Source: Trametes villosa (Eukaryota > Basidiomycota > Agaricomycetes > Polyporales > Polyporaceae). From it: a stretch of 64,000 bases of DNA. Position 1 is the first letter of the stretch; every line of letters starts with the position of its first letter. The notes below the pieces were generated by a model. That model was given only the letters and a program-made list of their open reading frames with translations, made no database searches and had not been told where the DNA came from. The position numbers and the translations under genes were made by a program. Positions 12,001 through 22,800 of the stretch are shown in pieces. The stretch is taken from contig PUDQ02000032.1 in NCBI GenBank assembly GCA_002964805.2, forward strand, positions 806,001 to 870,000. The letters are read 5' to 3'.

Positions 12001-12174
12001 CCCGCTTGTAGTGTAATTCCTATACGTGCTATCGTTCGTGCGTGCCATTTAATGCCTGTCTTAGGTGCAACTTTTCTACCTGTACATTTCCCTTTCAGTG
12101 ATACTCTAGACGCTTTTAATCAGTACTACATCAATAGCTATGCAGATTACCACTCACACGAGACCATTCTATAG
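9004..12174 (+). CDS. Plavaka-type transposase, apparently intact
   Basis: DNA transposase of the Plavaka family (CMC/KDZ group). About nine exons join in phase over short introns. Start at 9004 encodes a C2H2 finger (CNICNRSF, then H-x4-H in DHNQRYH), followed by a Pro-rich linker. Later landmarks: SWTSFTLRYAGH; VLGADKTTCSVATGHQSFHP and YMSLGNVHNEMRRAHRD with LAFLPIP (the catalytic-domain hallmark); PHVMRCPDGYYRRAIFELGP; LSGVVQGWCPKCRALPDEL; FPRADIHELLTPDLLHQLVK; GRNFSQWTGNDSKALMK; SITESKHIEVVKKPWRDSN. The C-terminal domain runs to ASYADYHSH-like sequence and a stop at 12172-12174. No internal stop or frameshift was found, so the copy may be functional. It would bind and cut the flanking 24-bp repeats. 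Confidence 0.88.
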
Positions 12175-12286
12175 CCGATATCCAATACTATTGATGTATT
12201 TCACCTGGGTTGGGCTTAGTTCCCTTGCAGCACATTGTCCGCATTAGCGTCTATTAGGGAAATTCGCTAAGGGGCGCAAGAGCAAC
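12175..12286. other. Right subterminal region of the Plavaka-like element
   Basis: Non-coding DNA between the transposase stop and the right terminal repeat. It carries CCCTTG and GCTAAGGGGC, related to the left-end AAGGGC motif. Confidence 0.4.
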
Positions 12287-12310
12287 AAGGGAAATGACAA
12301 AGTGCTGATG
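12287..12310 (-). repeat. Right terminal inverted repeat of the Plavaka-like element
   Basis: Reads AAGGGAAATGACAAA then GTGCTGATG, the exact reverse complement of 5937-5960. Confidence 0.92.
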
Positions 12311-12312
12311 AA

Positions 12313-12582
12313 ATACTTGTTGTCAAACACGCTCCCATACCCTCCGCCTTGCCCCCCCAGACCGAACCCAGCACACTTGTACTTGGCGCTATCCGGCGCT
12401 GTGTCATCGAGAACGATCACCGCGATCTGGATATCCACTATTACAAGAAGCTGGGCGCCCTCGAAATTGTCGACATCACCACTATTCAGTGCGTAGTCGG
12501 TCGCGTTAAGGTGCAAGGGCAGTTCGCTATCATAGACCGTAGTGGGGAACTTTCACGAGCGCTCTACATTGAGGGCTCCTAG
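12313..12582 (+). pseudogene. KDZ/CACTA-like transposase, C-terminus, part 2 (interrupted)
   Basis: Continuation of the host transposase broken at 5935. The frame reads ILVVKHAPIPSALPP, then LDIHYYKKLGALEIVD, IQCVVGRVKVQGQFAIIDRS and a stop at 12580-12582. The CVVGRV...IIDRSG pattern is, from memory, the usual C-terminus of this transposase type. Joining CAA (5933-5935) to ATA (12313-12315) keeps the frame and gives GQLRQ-ILVVK, so no bases of the host exon appear lost. Confidence 0.8.
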
Positions 12583-12599
12583 CATCCCAAGCCACTATG

Positions 12600-13045
12600 C
12601 CACCACACCGTGCTCTGCTCGTCCACGCCATCCCCCGACACCCAACTGTTGCCGACAATGTGCCTGCCTCCACCCCGACACACTTCCTCCATCGCAATAT
12701 GCATCCCTAGTATGCACCCGGGCCCCTCCGCCACGAAATGCACTCCGGGAGGCCCCCTAAACATACTCCTCCTCCTGACGTGCCTTCCTCCTCCGCGACG
12801 CGCACTCAAATCCCCCAGTGTGCACCCGCTGCACCGCGACACGCGCCCTCCCTCCCCCTGACGCGCCGTCCTCCACCACAACACGCCGCCCTACGCCGCA
12901 ACATGCCGCCCTCTGTCCCAACATGCGGGTTAACGCGACGACGCGCACCCGACCACAACTGGCTGCACCAACGCGCCCTCAGCTGCACCTCCGCCACGAC
13001 ACGCCGCCCTGCGCCCCAACACGCGTATGGCGCGGTTCGCGTCCG
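12600..13045. repeat. Degenerate GC-rich minisatellite, first block
   Basis: Variants of an ~18-22 bp unit built on CGCCGCCCTCCGCCCCGACA and CACGCACCCG recur with many substitutions (for example 12880-13020). No coding function is credible; open frames here result from stop-poor repeats. Confidence 0.6.
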
Positions 13046-13439
13046 ACCCGGGGACGGTACGTCATCCTCCTTAACCTGCGAAAGGTTATTGCCTCCCAAG
13101 TCCCGCTGACGCTGCCGTTGTCCGCCACAGATATTGCGCCGGAGAGGCTTCGCATCATGCAGTCTCGACACTGCTCGCGTGTCCGCCGTCGTCGGTGGCG
13201 AGCGCGCGTGGGACCGGTCTGATGCAGGCCCTGGCTCCCATGTAGTACCGGAGCGACTCAAACTCGGAGAGCGCGATCCTGAGCGCCGTGGGCACCGTCC
13301 GTGGCAGCAGCACAACGTACAGTAGGATGTGTTCGCACCCCCAGGACGCTCAGGACTTGCGCCAGTGGAGAACAGCTCCGTGGACAAGCTAGCTGTAGCG
13401 CGACGGGAACGCTCTGCGGATGTAGGTATCAGAGCACTA
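13046..13439. other. Non-repeat spacer inside the minisatellite
   Basis: About 390 bp without the minisatellite unit. Short open frames exist (for example VASQVPLTLPLSATDIAPER around 13090-13150), but no recognisable product. It could be an older insertion or the remnant of a gene into which the repeat expanded. Confidence 0.35.
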
Positions 13440-15030
13440 AGCACCGGCCGCCCCAACAAGCACCCCTCCCGCCACGACAGGCCTCCCGCCCGGATCCGAT
13501 CGCAGCACCCCTGGGACCCTTCCCTGCCGTGCCCTCCTCCTCTGTTGCGACACGCACCTGGTCGCCTCACATCACCCTCCTCCCGACGGGCCCCCCTCTA
13601 CCCCGACGGTATGCTGCCCTCGTGCTCCGCCCCGACACGCGCGTTCCCGCCATGATACGCACCCGGCCGCGCCGACGTGCACTTTTCCAGCCTGATACGC
13701 CGAGTGCCGCCCCAACACGCAGATGTCCGCTGGAATACGCACCGGGGCATGCCCCCCTCCACACAAATACAACCCATCTCCGCCCCGACACGTAACCCCA
13801 CGCCCCTCCACACCTATTTCCACCTGAACGCGAACGACTACTGTAACATACCTCCCTCCACCCCGACACGCACTCAGCCGCCGCGACGCACCTATCTTCG
13901 TCGCGACGCGCGCGTTTCCGCCGCAACGCGCACCTGGTCGCACCGACGTGCACTCCTCCGCCCCGATACGCCGCGCTCCGCCCCAACGTGCGGAGTTCCG
14001 CTGTGACCCGCACCCAGCCACGCCGACGCGCCTGCCTCCGCCCCGACACCCCTGCCTCCACCCCGGCGCGTCTGCCTCCACCCCGACGCGCGCGTATCCG
14101 CCGCGATATGCGCCCGGTCGCGTCGACATGCACTCCTACGCCCCAGTATGCTGCCGTCCGTCCGCCCCGATGCAGTACCCGGTTGCGCCGACGCACACTC
14201 CGAGTCCCCCGCCCCAATACACCGCCCTCCGCCCCAACACGCTGCCTTGCGCGCCGACGCAGCACCTGGTCGCGCCGACGCGCCACGCCTGCCTCCACCC
14301 CAGTGCACCTCCCACCGCCCCGACGTGCTGCTCTCCACCCCGACGCGCTCATTTGCGACGCGATACGCACCGCCTCGCCCCGACGCGCTCGTTTCTGACG
14401 CGATACGCACTCCGCCCTGACGCGCTCCCAATATGCTGCCTTCTGCGCCTGCGCCGACGCGGCACCTGGTCGCGCCGACGCGCCGTGCCTGCCTCTTCCC
14501 CAACACGCCGCCCTCCGGCCCGACACGCAGATGTCCGCCGCAATACGCATCTGGCCATGCCCCCAGGCTCCACACCAGTGCGACCCTCTCCGCACAATAC
14601 ATCCTCCTTCGCCCTGACACGTAACCCTAGCCGCCTCCGCACCTATCTCCACCCGGATGCGAACCACCACCGTGACATGCCTCCCTCCGCCCCGACACGC
14701 ACCCAGCCGCCCCAACGCGCCTGCCAGGCTCCGCCCCGACACGCGCGTTTCCGACGCGATACTCACCCGGTCGCGCCGACACGCACTCCTCCGCCCCGAT
14801 ACGCCGCCCTCCGCCCCGATACGCCGCCCTCCGCCCCGATACGCTGCCCTCCGCCCCCATGCAGCACCCGGTCGCGCCGGCACGCACTTCTCCTCCCCGA
14901 TACGCCGCCCTCCGTCCCGATACGCGCATTTCTGCCGCAATACGCACCCGGTCGGCCCGATGCGCATCCCTCCTCCCCGATGGATATGCACTCCCCCCGC
15001 GCCCCGGTATGCACCCTCCGCCCCTGGTAC
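13440..15030. repeat. Degenerate GC-rich minisatellite with ~0.8 kb higher-order repeat
   Basis: Near-continuous variants of an 18-22 bp unit. The clearest run is 14790-14860, with three almost identical 20-mers (CGCCGCCCTCCGCCCCGATA). Other recurring variants are CGCACCCGGTCGCGCCGACG and CGCGCGTTTCCGCCGCAA. A longer composite segment, from AGATGTCCGC at 13721 to ~13890, reappears diverged from 14529 to ~14710, about 808 bp later. The long minus-strand open frame across it (13567-15066) encodes only Arg/Gly/Val repeats. Confidence 0.75.
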
Positions 15031-15199
15031 ATAGTAGTGAATTGCTGTAAATACCCCCCACTGCAACTACTTTACGGTAGCGCTCGTATCTTGTAGACGG
15101 CCTCGATGGAAATCTACTATATTACAAGTTCATTATCCGAGCGCCTGTTTTCACGATCTTTCTCCCCACCCCCACTATACCAATACTTTCACAGGTGAA

Positions 15200-16310
15200 G
15201 CCGACTTTTCACCAGGCAGAGTCGTAACGCCCACGACCCTTGGCGCGCACAGTGTCGGGTTGAACAGGTTGAGTACCCTGAGAGAGCGTGAAGCCGCTCG
15301 TCCGCTTGATGGGAAGCACCGTGCAAGTGAGAATGTCCTTACTCATCGACTGGAGGAGACGCATGCCGATAATATATTGCTTTCCCGTTCGATCTGGCCA
15401 TGCCGCAGGAACCAGTAACGGTTGTGTCCATAGGCGGCGAAGGTCACGTCGGCTCTGGCAAGCGGAGGAGAGAACGATATCGGTGAGCGCGCTCGACGTA
15501 GTCCCCAACGAGTGCGACGCAGAGAGTGGAATCCCATTCAACTATCGAAGCCCTGAACAATTTTGGTCTGATCACGGCGATCCGTGGAATATCCCACCCT
15601 TGACGCGCTTTACGCCAGCGTTAAGAACTGAGTCCCCTCACGCACTTGCATATGCACGATCGGGTTCTGGATGGGTGGGTTGTCGCGGACGCGTATGACA
15701 TAGGAGGTAATCGAAGCGTCGGAGAACAGCCTGGTAAATCTTGAGCTCGTACCTGAAATTCAGGGAAGTCCAGGCGCCAGTGCGCCATAGCTCGCATGCA
15801 GTTCTGTGGCCGAAAGGCAGCGTTTATGGCGGTGTAGTGAAACGACCGAAGATCGCGCGAGGGTTGCCGCGCGATGGGCCCACGCGCTGCACTTGTCACA
15901 CCAGGCACTTCCCAGGACATCGAACGTCATAAAGTTCGTTGCGTCCTATGGAGAAGAGCAAATATGTTAGCTGAACCACCCCAATCCTTCTTAGCTAACG
16001 GAACGTACGTGTGGCAGGTGCTGCATCGTGTCGTTTGTGTTCATCATGAAGTGTTGTATGCTTGCAGGTGCATGGTGCCAATACCCGCATCCTGCGCTGA
16101 GAACAGGGCATCCCATACTCCAGAGCCAACCGTTCTTGTACACATCTGAACGCTCTGCTTGGAGGGACTCCCGTGTGCTACAAATCGCTCGTTACAGCAA
16201 GTCTTGCATATACGCTAGCAGGATCCAGTCATTCCGAAGCAGTAAACCGGTCTACTCACCAGAATGAGCATGGCTTGACGCCATGGTTTGATCGGAGGTA
16301 TGACACGCAT
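15200..16310 (-). pseudogene. Unidentified minus-strand gene or gene remnant
   Basis: Not recognised. Several minus-strand open segments look protein-like and two join in phase: one ending MMNTNDTMQHLPH (about 16075-16020) and, across a well-formed intron (GTACGT...CCATAG), DATNFMTFDVLGSAWCDKCS (from about 15943). Downstream, frames such as TSYVIRVRDNPPIQNP and IIGMRLLQSMSKDIL (end near 15209) cannot be joined without a stop by any splice pattern I tried. A decayed or truncated gene is the simplest reading; a real gene with unusual introns is possible. Confidence 0.3.
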
Positions 16311-17030
16311 TGCATGGGTACTATCTGCACTCTCGTGTAGCCCGCGGTAACTGCTCCGACACTGTCGACAAGCACTGGAAGAAGCCGTCACATATACCGT
16401 CTCCAGAACGCTTATCCTATACTCTGGCGTTCAGTAATTCTTCTCCGGGTACCGGGTACGAGTGGATTTGTGATTTAGGAATACTTCGATTCCATTTGCG
16501 GGCGGTTTGTGAAAACGGTTGACCGGTGCACGAGACGCGCGGGCGAGCGGTGAGCGGCTCTGACATTCGATCGTTACGTCATTCGGCGTCGTGCTGCATC
16601 GACATGCTCAGCGCACGTAAGAGCCGCTCGGTGTTGGTCCGAGTGTTCGTGAGTCGAGAACGGGTTAGGCGAGGAGGAGTGGGGAGAAGTGAGGAGATGA
16701 GGGCGGAAGGGATGTGCGGGCCGAGGAGGGGGAAGGAGGAAGAGGAGGAGTGCGTCACCGGCAAGGGGCCGGATATGGGCGGTGGCTGTGGCGCCCTGTA
16801 TTGCGCCGAGCCGACCGCTTTCTCCTCATCTCCTCCTCCTCCTCCTTCCCGGCAATCCTCGTTTCTCTACATCTGTCGGTTCTGCTTCACTCGCCTACTC
16901 TCTGCTACGCCAGGGCTCGCCTAGAGGACCGCAACGCATCGCATTGCATTACGCAGCAGGGCAGGCTACTTAAGCACCTCCTGCCTGATCCACGCCGCCA
17001 CCGCCCCTCGCCTCCTGCCACGATCCAGCC
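16311..17030. promoter_or_regulatory. Upstream region of the oxysterol-binding protein gene
   Basis: No gene seen. A purine-rich tract (about 16665-16750) is followed by a pyrimidine-rich tract (16817-16856), and GAGGAGATGA (16691-16700) is inversely repeated at 16825-16834. A CT-rich stretch close to a start codon is common in basidiomycete promoters. Confidence 0.45.
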
Positions 17031-19117
17031 ATGATGGGACTCTTCAACCAGGCCGCTCAGAAGGTCTACAAGCCACGCGGGCCCTCCGAAGACGACAAGG
17101 TCCCGGACGACACCGAGCCGGACGACACATCGATCTTGTCCGTGCCCCCCTCCGTCCCCCATGCGCTACTTCTCCCCCGCTGACCCCTGCGACGATGTCG
17201 ACGACTACAGGGACGAGAATGAGGGCTCCATCATCGCCTCGCTCATCTCACAGCTACGGTGCGTCGCCGCTCGTCCCGCGGTGTGCTCTCCGAGGAGGGC
17301 GGAGTGAGCTCACTTTGCGATCAGAGTCGGCATGGATCTCCACAAAGTGACCTTCCCGACCTTCGTGCTCGAGCCGCGCAGCATGCTCGAGCGCATCACC
17401 GACTTCATGTCCCATCCAGATCTCCTCTTCGGGCAAGTTCTCCTCGCCCATTACTCCACCGTCCCCGTGCCAGGCACTGACCCCATCTCAGCGCGGAGAA
17501 CTGCGACGACCCCGAAGAGCGCTTCATCCGCGTGCTGCAGTACTACCTCGCCGGCTGGCACATCAAGCCCAAGGGCGTGAAGAAGCCGTACGTCTCCCCG
17601 TTCTTCCCCTCCTTTCTCTCGGCAGGCGTCCTCGAATACCGCACTGGGCGAAAGTCGCGCCACAGTAGGATGGGCTGCGCACCACGCTACTAGTACTACG
17701 CGCCCGACACGCACCACGCGTCGCGCGCGAGGCTCTTTGCAGACGGCTTCTGCCCAGTGCGGTAGCCCTCGATGCCCGCTATGCCCCTCCCCGCGCGTTT
17801 CCGTGCACGTGCGCGCGTCAGATCGCTGAAAGCGCGGCCGTTACAGATACAACCCCGTCCTCGGCGAGTTCTTCCGCTGCCGCTACGACTACCCCGATGG
17901 CTCGCGCGGCTTCTACATCGCAGAGCAAGGTACGCTCCTCTGACCACTCGCGCACCCCAGGCGCCCGTGAGCGCATGCGCCACACGCTGACCTATACACG
18001 CGCGCCCGTAGTATCGCACCACCCGCCCGTGTCCGCGTTCTACTACGTCTCGCCCGCGAACAAGGTGGCGGTGATCGGCGAGCTGCGGCCAAAGTCCAAG
18101 TTCCTCGGGAACAGCGTGTCGACGACGATGGAGGGCGAGAACCGCGTCTACCTCCTCGGGCGCCCCGACGACAAAGGTACGTTTACCGCGCGGGCACAGA
18201 ACCGTGGCAGCCTGACCCGTGGTACGATAGAATACGTGGTCTCGATGCCTAATATGTACGCGCGCGGCATCTTGTGGGGCAAGATGTTCCTCGAGCTCGG
18301 CGACTCGTGCACGGCGAAGAACGAGCAGACCGGGCACTACGCTGATATACAGTTCAAGACGAAGGTGCGCTCACCCACCCCCTACCCGCCCCCCATTGGC
18401 AGCCACACCCGATACTAAACTTGCGCGCATAGGGCTACTTCTCCGGCTCGTACAACGCGATCCAGGGCCGGATACGCCGCGGCAACACCGAGACGGGCGA
18501 GATCTCGGGCAAGTGGAGCGCGCTCATGGAGTACAAGAGCTCGAAGGTGCGTGTATGCGTGTCTAGTGTCTGTAGTGCATTACTAACATGCGCGGGGACG
18601 TAGGGCGAGAAGCGGGTACTCTTCGACGCGACGAAGGACGGCCAGAACATCGCGCCGAAGTGGGTCGCGCCCGAGGACGAGCAGGAGGAGTACGAGTCCC
18701 GCCGGTGCGCCCCCTCCCTCTCTTCTCTCCCGTACGCTTGCTGATAGTGGATTATGTGGCGCGACAGGCTGTGGTCGAAGCTGACGCGCGCGATCGTGGC
18801 GAAGGACATGGACGCGGCGACGGAGGCGAAGACGGCGGTGGAGGAGTCCCAGCGCGACGCGCGCCGGCGCATGGAGGAGCGCGGCGAGGCGCACGTCCCG
18901 CGCTTCTTCCAGGAGCGCGCCGGCCGCTGGGAGCCCAAGCTGCAGTGCGTATTCTTCTGCCCTCCCTTCCTCGTCTTGTTTCCCCCCGCTTTCTTGTATA
19001 TGCTGATCGTTGCTCATGTGCGCTCGCGTTTTCAGGCTGCCCACGGACCCGCAGGAGGCCATCCAAGCGGTAGAGAAGTTCATCTGGCCGACTCTCCCGC
19101 CCTCGTACACGTCCTGA
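17031..19117 (+). CDS. KES1: Oxysterol-binding protein, short Kes1/Osh4-like
   Basis: Lipid-transfer protein of the OSBP/ORP family, expected to exchange sterol and PI4P between membranes at ER and Golgi contacts. Starts [11 protein letters not shown] at 17031. Exons join to [18 protein letters not shown], then [47 protein letters not shown], the family fingerprint [12 protein letters not shown] (PI4P-binding His-His), [45 protein letters not shown], and a C-terminal segment ending [23 protein letters not shown] at 19115-19117. No PH domain or ankyrin repeats were seen, hence the short Osh4/Kes1 type. First-intron borders (GTCCGT...CTACAG, about 17141-17209) are the least certain. Assignment to the family is firm; the paralogue symbol is a guess. 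Confidence 0.88.
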
Positions 19118-19802
19118 ACGCCGAATATCGAATCTTGCTGTGGCCCCACCGAAGGCGCGCCGTGCGCGCGCCCGTAATGTACGCATACCTACACATACAC
19201 ATACGCTCCCGCCTCCCACCATACAGGATCGTCTGCTGCTCGACTAGCCCCTGGTTGTCCCCCCGCCCGCCCGTTCGTCTGTCGCGCAACTATACAGGAC
19301 TCGATTAATGCCAATATATTCTGCTGTATGTACAACAGACCATGTCTTGCTGCTGTGCGTCTTGAGCTTGATTGTTGGCGGGCGAGAGTCGCGAGCAACG
19401 CAAAGCGGGCGCGCGGTGGTGGAAACAGTGGTATTGGGCGACGAGCGTCGGACAGTGATGTACGGTATATAAAGCTGGTATAGAAAGGAACACAAGATGT
19501 TCAGATAGATATAGTACCGCGCCCGCCGAATGCGAGCAGAAGATTCTGATATGTGGGTGGCGAGCATATGTATATGTACCGAATGGGGGGACGCGACGAG
19601 GCCAGCAGCAGAGGAACCCGAGAACCATGCAAGTGAGAGCAATTCCGATGAGACGCAGCAGTGAGTGTAGGTGAGGGTCGGGAGAGTACTTAAGCAGAGA
19701 GAGAGAAACAGGGCCGGGGCCGTATGCAACGTATAGTACCGCAGTCAGTGTTGTACGAATAACCATCCGGATCCCGGGAGAGTCAGTCACTTCACAATTC
19801 GT
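19118..19802. other. Convergent intergenic region
   Basis: About 685 bp between the 3' ends of the OSBP gene and the coiled-coil gene. Lower GC than the genes. No gene, repeat or RNA recognised; it should contain both polyadenylation regions. Confidence 0.6.
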
Positions 19803-22800
19803 CTATTGCCACCAGCCGTCGTCGCCGAGCGTGGGCGCGACCGAGACCGTGCTCGGCGTCGGCGACGGCGCGCGGTAGTACGGGTTCGCGCGCATCCCGC
19901 CCTTGCCCAGCTGCATCGCGGGCGCCTGCCGCCACGGCGCGTGCATCGAGTCGCGCACGGACGACTGCGGCGGCGTCGCGACGCGCACGTCCGTCGTCGT
20001 GCCGTTGTACTGCGCCTTCGGCGTCCCCGCGCGGCTCTGGTTGTACACCGTGCTCGCGCGCGAGTCCGGCCGCGGCGGCGCGTGGTGCGTCTGCCCGTTT
20101 TGGTAGCGCGGGGCGGGCTGGAGGACGCTCGTGGACTTCTTCGCCTTGTCGACTTCGGCTTGCAGGCGGGCGACCTGGCCCTCGAGGGAGGCGATCTGGT
20201 CGCGGAGCTTGTTTTGCCGGTCCTGAGGAAGAGTAGGGGTGAGTAAGATATCGACATGTCTATCTCATATATCGTACCTTGTCAAGCCGCTCTTCGGCAT
20301 CCCTCTCCTCGAGCTGCAGCTTGACGAGCGAGTAGTCGGCGTCGAGCTGCGAGTGGGACTGTTCGACGTCGTCCAGCTTGGATTGCGTGACCTCGAGCTG
20401 GCCCTCGGCCTCCTTCGCCCGCCGTTCCCACTCCTCCGCGCGCTGTCGCGCCTGCACGAGGCTTTGCCTGGACGTCTGCGCGAGCTTGTCATTGTTCGCG
20501 AGCTTCGTGTCGTAGTCCTTGATGCGACGCTGGAGCGCGGTGTTCTCGCCCTCGAGCACCTTGCTGCGGTCGCGGACGCGCCGGAGTTCCTTCAGCTCTT
20601 CCTGGTCCGCCTGGCTGGCCATGCTGGCGAGGGCCTGGATCTGCTCGGTGGCCTGGCGAAGCTCGTCCCAGCGGTCCTGTTGTGAGCGCAGCTCGTCGTT
20701 CTGGCGTCTTTGTGCAGACAGCTCTTCGGCGAGCGTGTCCTTCTCCCGCGCGATGAACGTGACCTTGAGATCGAGCGCATCCATCTACACCGACAGGATG
20801 AGGTTAAGCCATTCGTCTGAGGCTGCCATCCTTTACTTACCTTGGCCTTGAGCTGCTGTTTCTCCAGCACAACCTCGTGCTTCGCCTTCTCAAGCTCCGA
20901 GATACGCTCTTGCTGGCTCTGTGCTTGCACATCCGCCGCCTTCAGGCGCTCTAAGGCCCTAGCGAGAGCCTCCTCAAGCTCAGCGTTCTTCGCGTCGGTC
21001 GCTGCCGCCTCCGCCGCCTTGTTAGACACAGAGTTCTGCAGCACCTCCACACGCGAATGCAGACGGTCGCGCTCGTTCTCGGCCGCCTTGACGCGCTCGC
21101 CGAGCATGTCCTTCTCGACGCGCACCTGGCCGTGCGCGCCGCGCGCCTTCGCGAGCTGCACCTGCAGCTCCGCGTTCGTCGCCATCAGCCTGCGGATCTC
21201 CTCCGAGTCCTTCTGCGACGTGTCCCGCGCGGCGAAGTCCGCGTGCGCGTTCTGGAGGATCTTGGTCGCCTCGACCATCGCCTCGGGGAGGCTGTTGATG
21301 TGCTTGATGATGTCGTTGCAGAACTCGGAGAACTCCTGGTTCTGCGCGACGAGCTTCCGGTGGTCGTTGGCGACGCTGGAGATCGCGGCCTCGACGTTCT
21401 GGAGGGCTTTGCTCGACCCGGCGTCGGTCTCGACACGGTCCGCGCGGGCCTTGAACTCGGACTGCGCGCTTCCAAGAGCGTCAGTCGCTGCCACCAGACG
21501 CTGAGGCAGGTCGGAGAGGACACCGAGGATGTCTTGACGCAGGGACTCGGTATCGAGCTGTGGTGCAACAACCTGGGCAGGCGGTGCGACTGCCAACTCT
21601 TCGATCTTGCGCTGTACATCGGCGAGTGGGGCAAGGAGGCTACGAACGTTCTCCACGAGACGGTCTGACATAGCGTCGACGTTGAGGGCGCGGTCACGCA
21701 CAGCCAGACGAGAATCCAGGCGCTCGACCACGAGGTCCGATACCTGCTCCTTGATCTCGTGCGCATCCAGAGGGCCCACGATTGACCTAAGCTCGGACGT
21801 AAGACGACCAACAACAGCGTCCAGGTTGATGTTGGGCTGCAATGAGGGCAGGATGGGAACGAGGCGGTCCACGATGAGCCCCGCGGTCTCGCGCTTGTCC
21901 GACGCAAGGTCAATGAGCTGGGATATGTGTGGCTTGACCGCCTGTGCGAGCCGGCCCGTGAGGACGTCGTAGTCGACAGGCTCCGCGCGGAGCGCAGCAA
22001 TATGCGGCAGGAGCTTCTGCAGGAGGTCCTGCGCGACGAGATCGCGGTTCGCCGAGGGAGCGCGCGTCGTCTCCATCGACTGTATGCGCGCGCCCAGTTG
22101 GGACATCGCCGAGGCCAGTGCGTTGATCGTCCGGTTGCTGAGTTCTTCCACGAGCTGCCGGGTCTCAAGGTCGCGCTCCCGAGGCACCTGGAGGATGCCT
22201 GCGATCTCCCGCCTGAGCGTAGCGCGAGTCTCCTCCTGGCTCTGCTCGATAATGCCCTTAAGCACCTCGAAGTCGAGCTCGCCACGCGCATCAAGCTGGC
22301 TATCATCGAGGCCACGCGCGGCAGACTCCTGGAGTTGCGCACGGAAGAGGGAGACGACCTCCGAGATCATGGCCTCCGTCGACGAATTGATGGCTTGGCC
22401 GTTAGACGCCTGCTTGTACTGGTCGAGCGCCCGCTGGATCCCCGAGAACTTCTCTTCCAGGAGCCGCTCCAGACGCAGCTCGTACTGGTGCATCTCGACC
22501 CGGCGCGCGAGGTTGACTGGCGGGATGGACATGTCTGAGAGGGACTCCTCATCGTCATCTTGCTGTCGGGGCGGCAGGGACGAGCGGCGAGGCCGGCGCA
22601 CACTGAAGACGTCGTCGCGCTCGGGGGACTCGTCGCGGAAACCAGGGTCAGTGAAAAGCCTCGCACGCCCAATGCCTCTCGAGATAGGGGGGACGTGCAG
22701 GTCGTCGAGAGACTGCCTCGGACTGTGCTCGTAGATATCGCGCGAGCTGAGTCTCGACCGCACTGTCCTCCGGGTGCGCTCCTCGCCGTCGTTGTTGACG

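Larger units (their letters stand above)
5937..12310. mobile_element. Complete Plavaka-like DNA transposon with two divergent genes
   Basis: A 6374-bp element bounded by perfect 24-bp terminal inverted repeats (5937-5960 and 12287-12310). It holds a minus-strand DUF6532-like gene and a plus-strand Plavaka transposase facing away from each other. AA dinucleotides flank it (5934-5935 and 12311-12312), with one extra G at 5936, so a 2-bp target duplication is possible but not certain. The insertion splits a transposase exon, and joining the flanks restores the frame. Perfect repeats and two apparently open genes suggest a young, perhaps still mobile, copy. Confidence 0.85.

Noticed and set aside
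5934..12312. A 3-bp target duplication for the Plavaka-like element
   Set aside because: No shared trinucleotide flanks the perfect inverted repeats; only AA on each side fits, leaving one unexplained G at 5936.
12600..15030. CRISPR array, telomere or centromere repeat
   Set aside because: Units are degenerate, without fixed repeats and unique spacers, and no TTAGGG-type tract is present. It lies between genes and transposons in a eukaryotic locus.
13567..15066. A 499-residue minus-strand open frame rich in Arg, Gly and Val
   Set aside because: It lies entirely in the degenerate minisatellite. Several frames on both strands are open there, and the product merely mirrors the repeat unit.
21185..22734. 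Long alternative-frame and antisense open frames within the coiled-coil gene
   Set aside because: They are shadows of a 1,000-residue exon with consistent heptads, and have Arg/Ser-rich low-complexity products.
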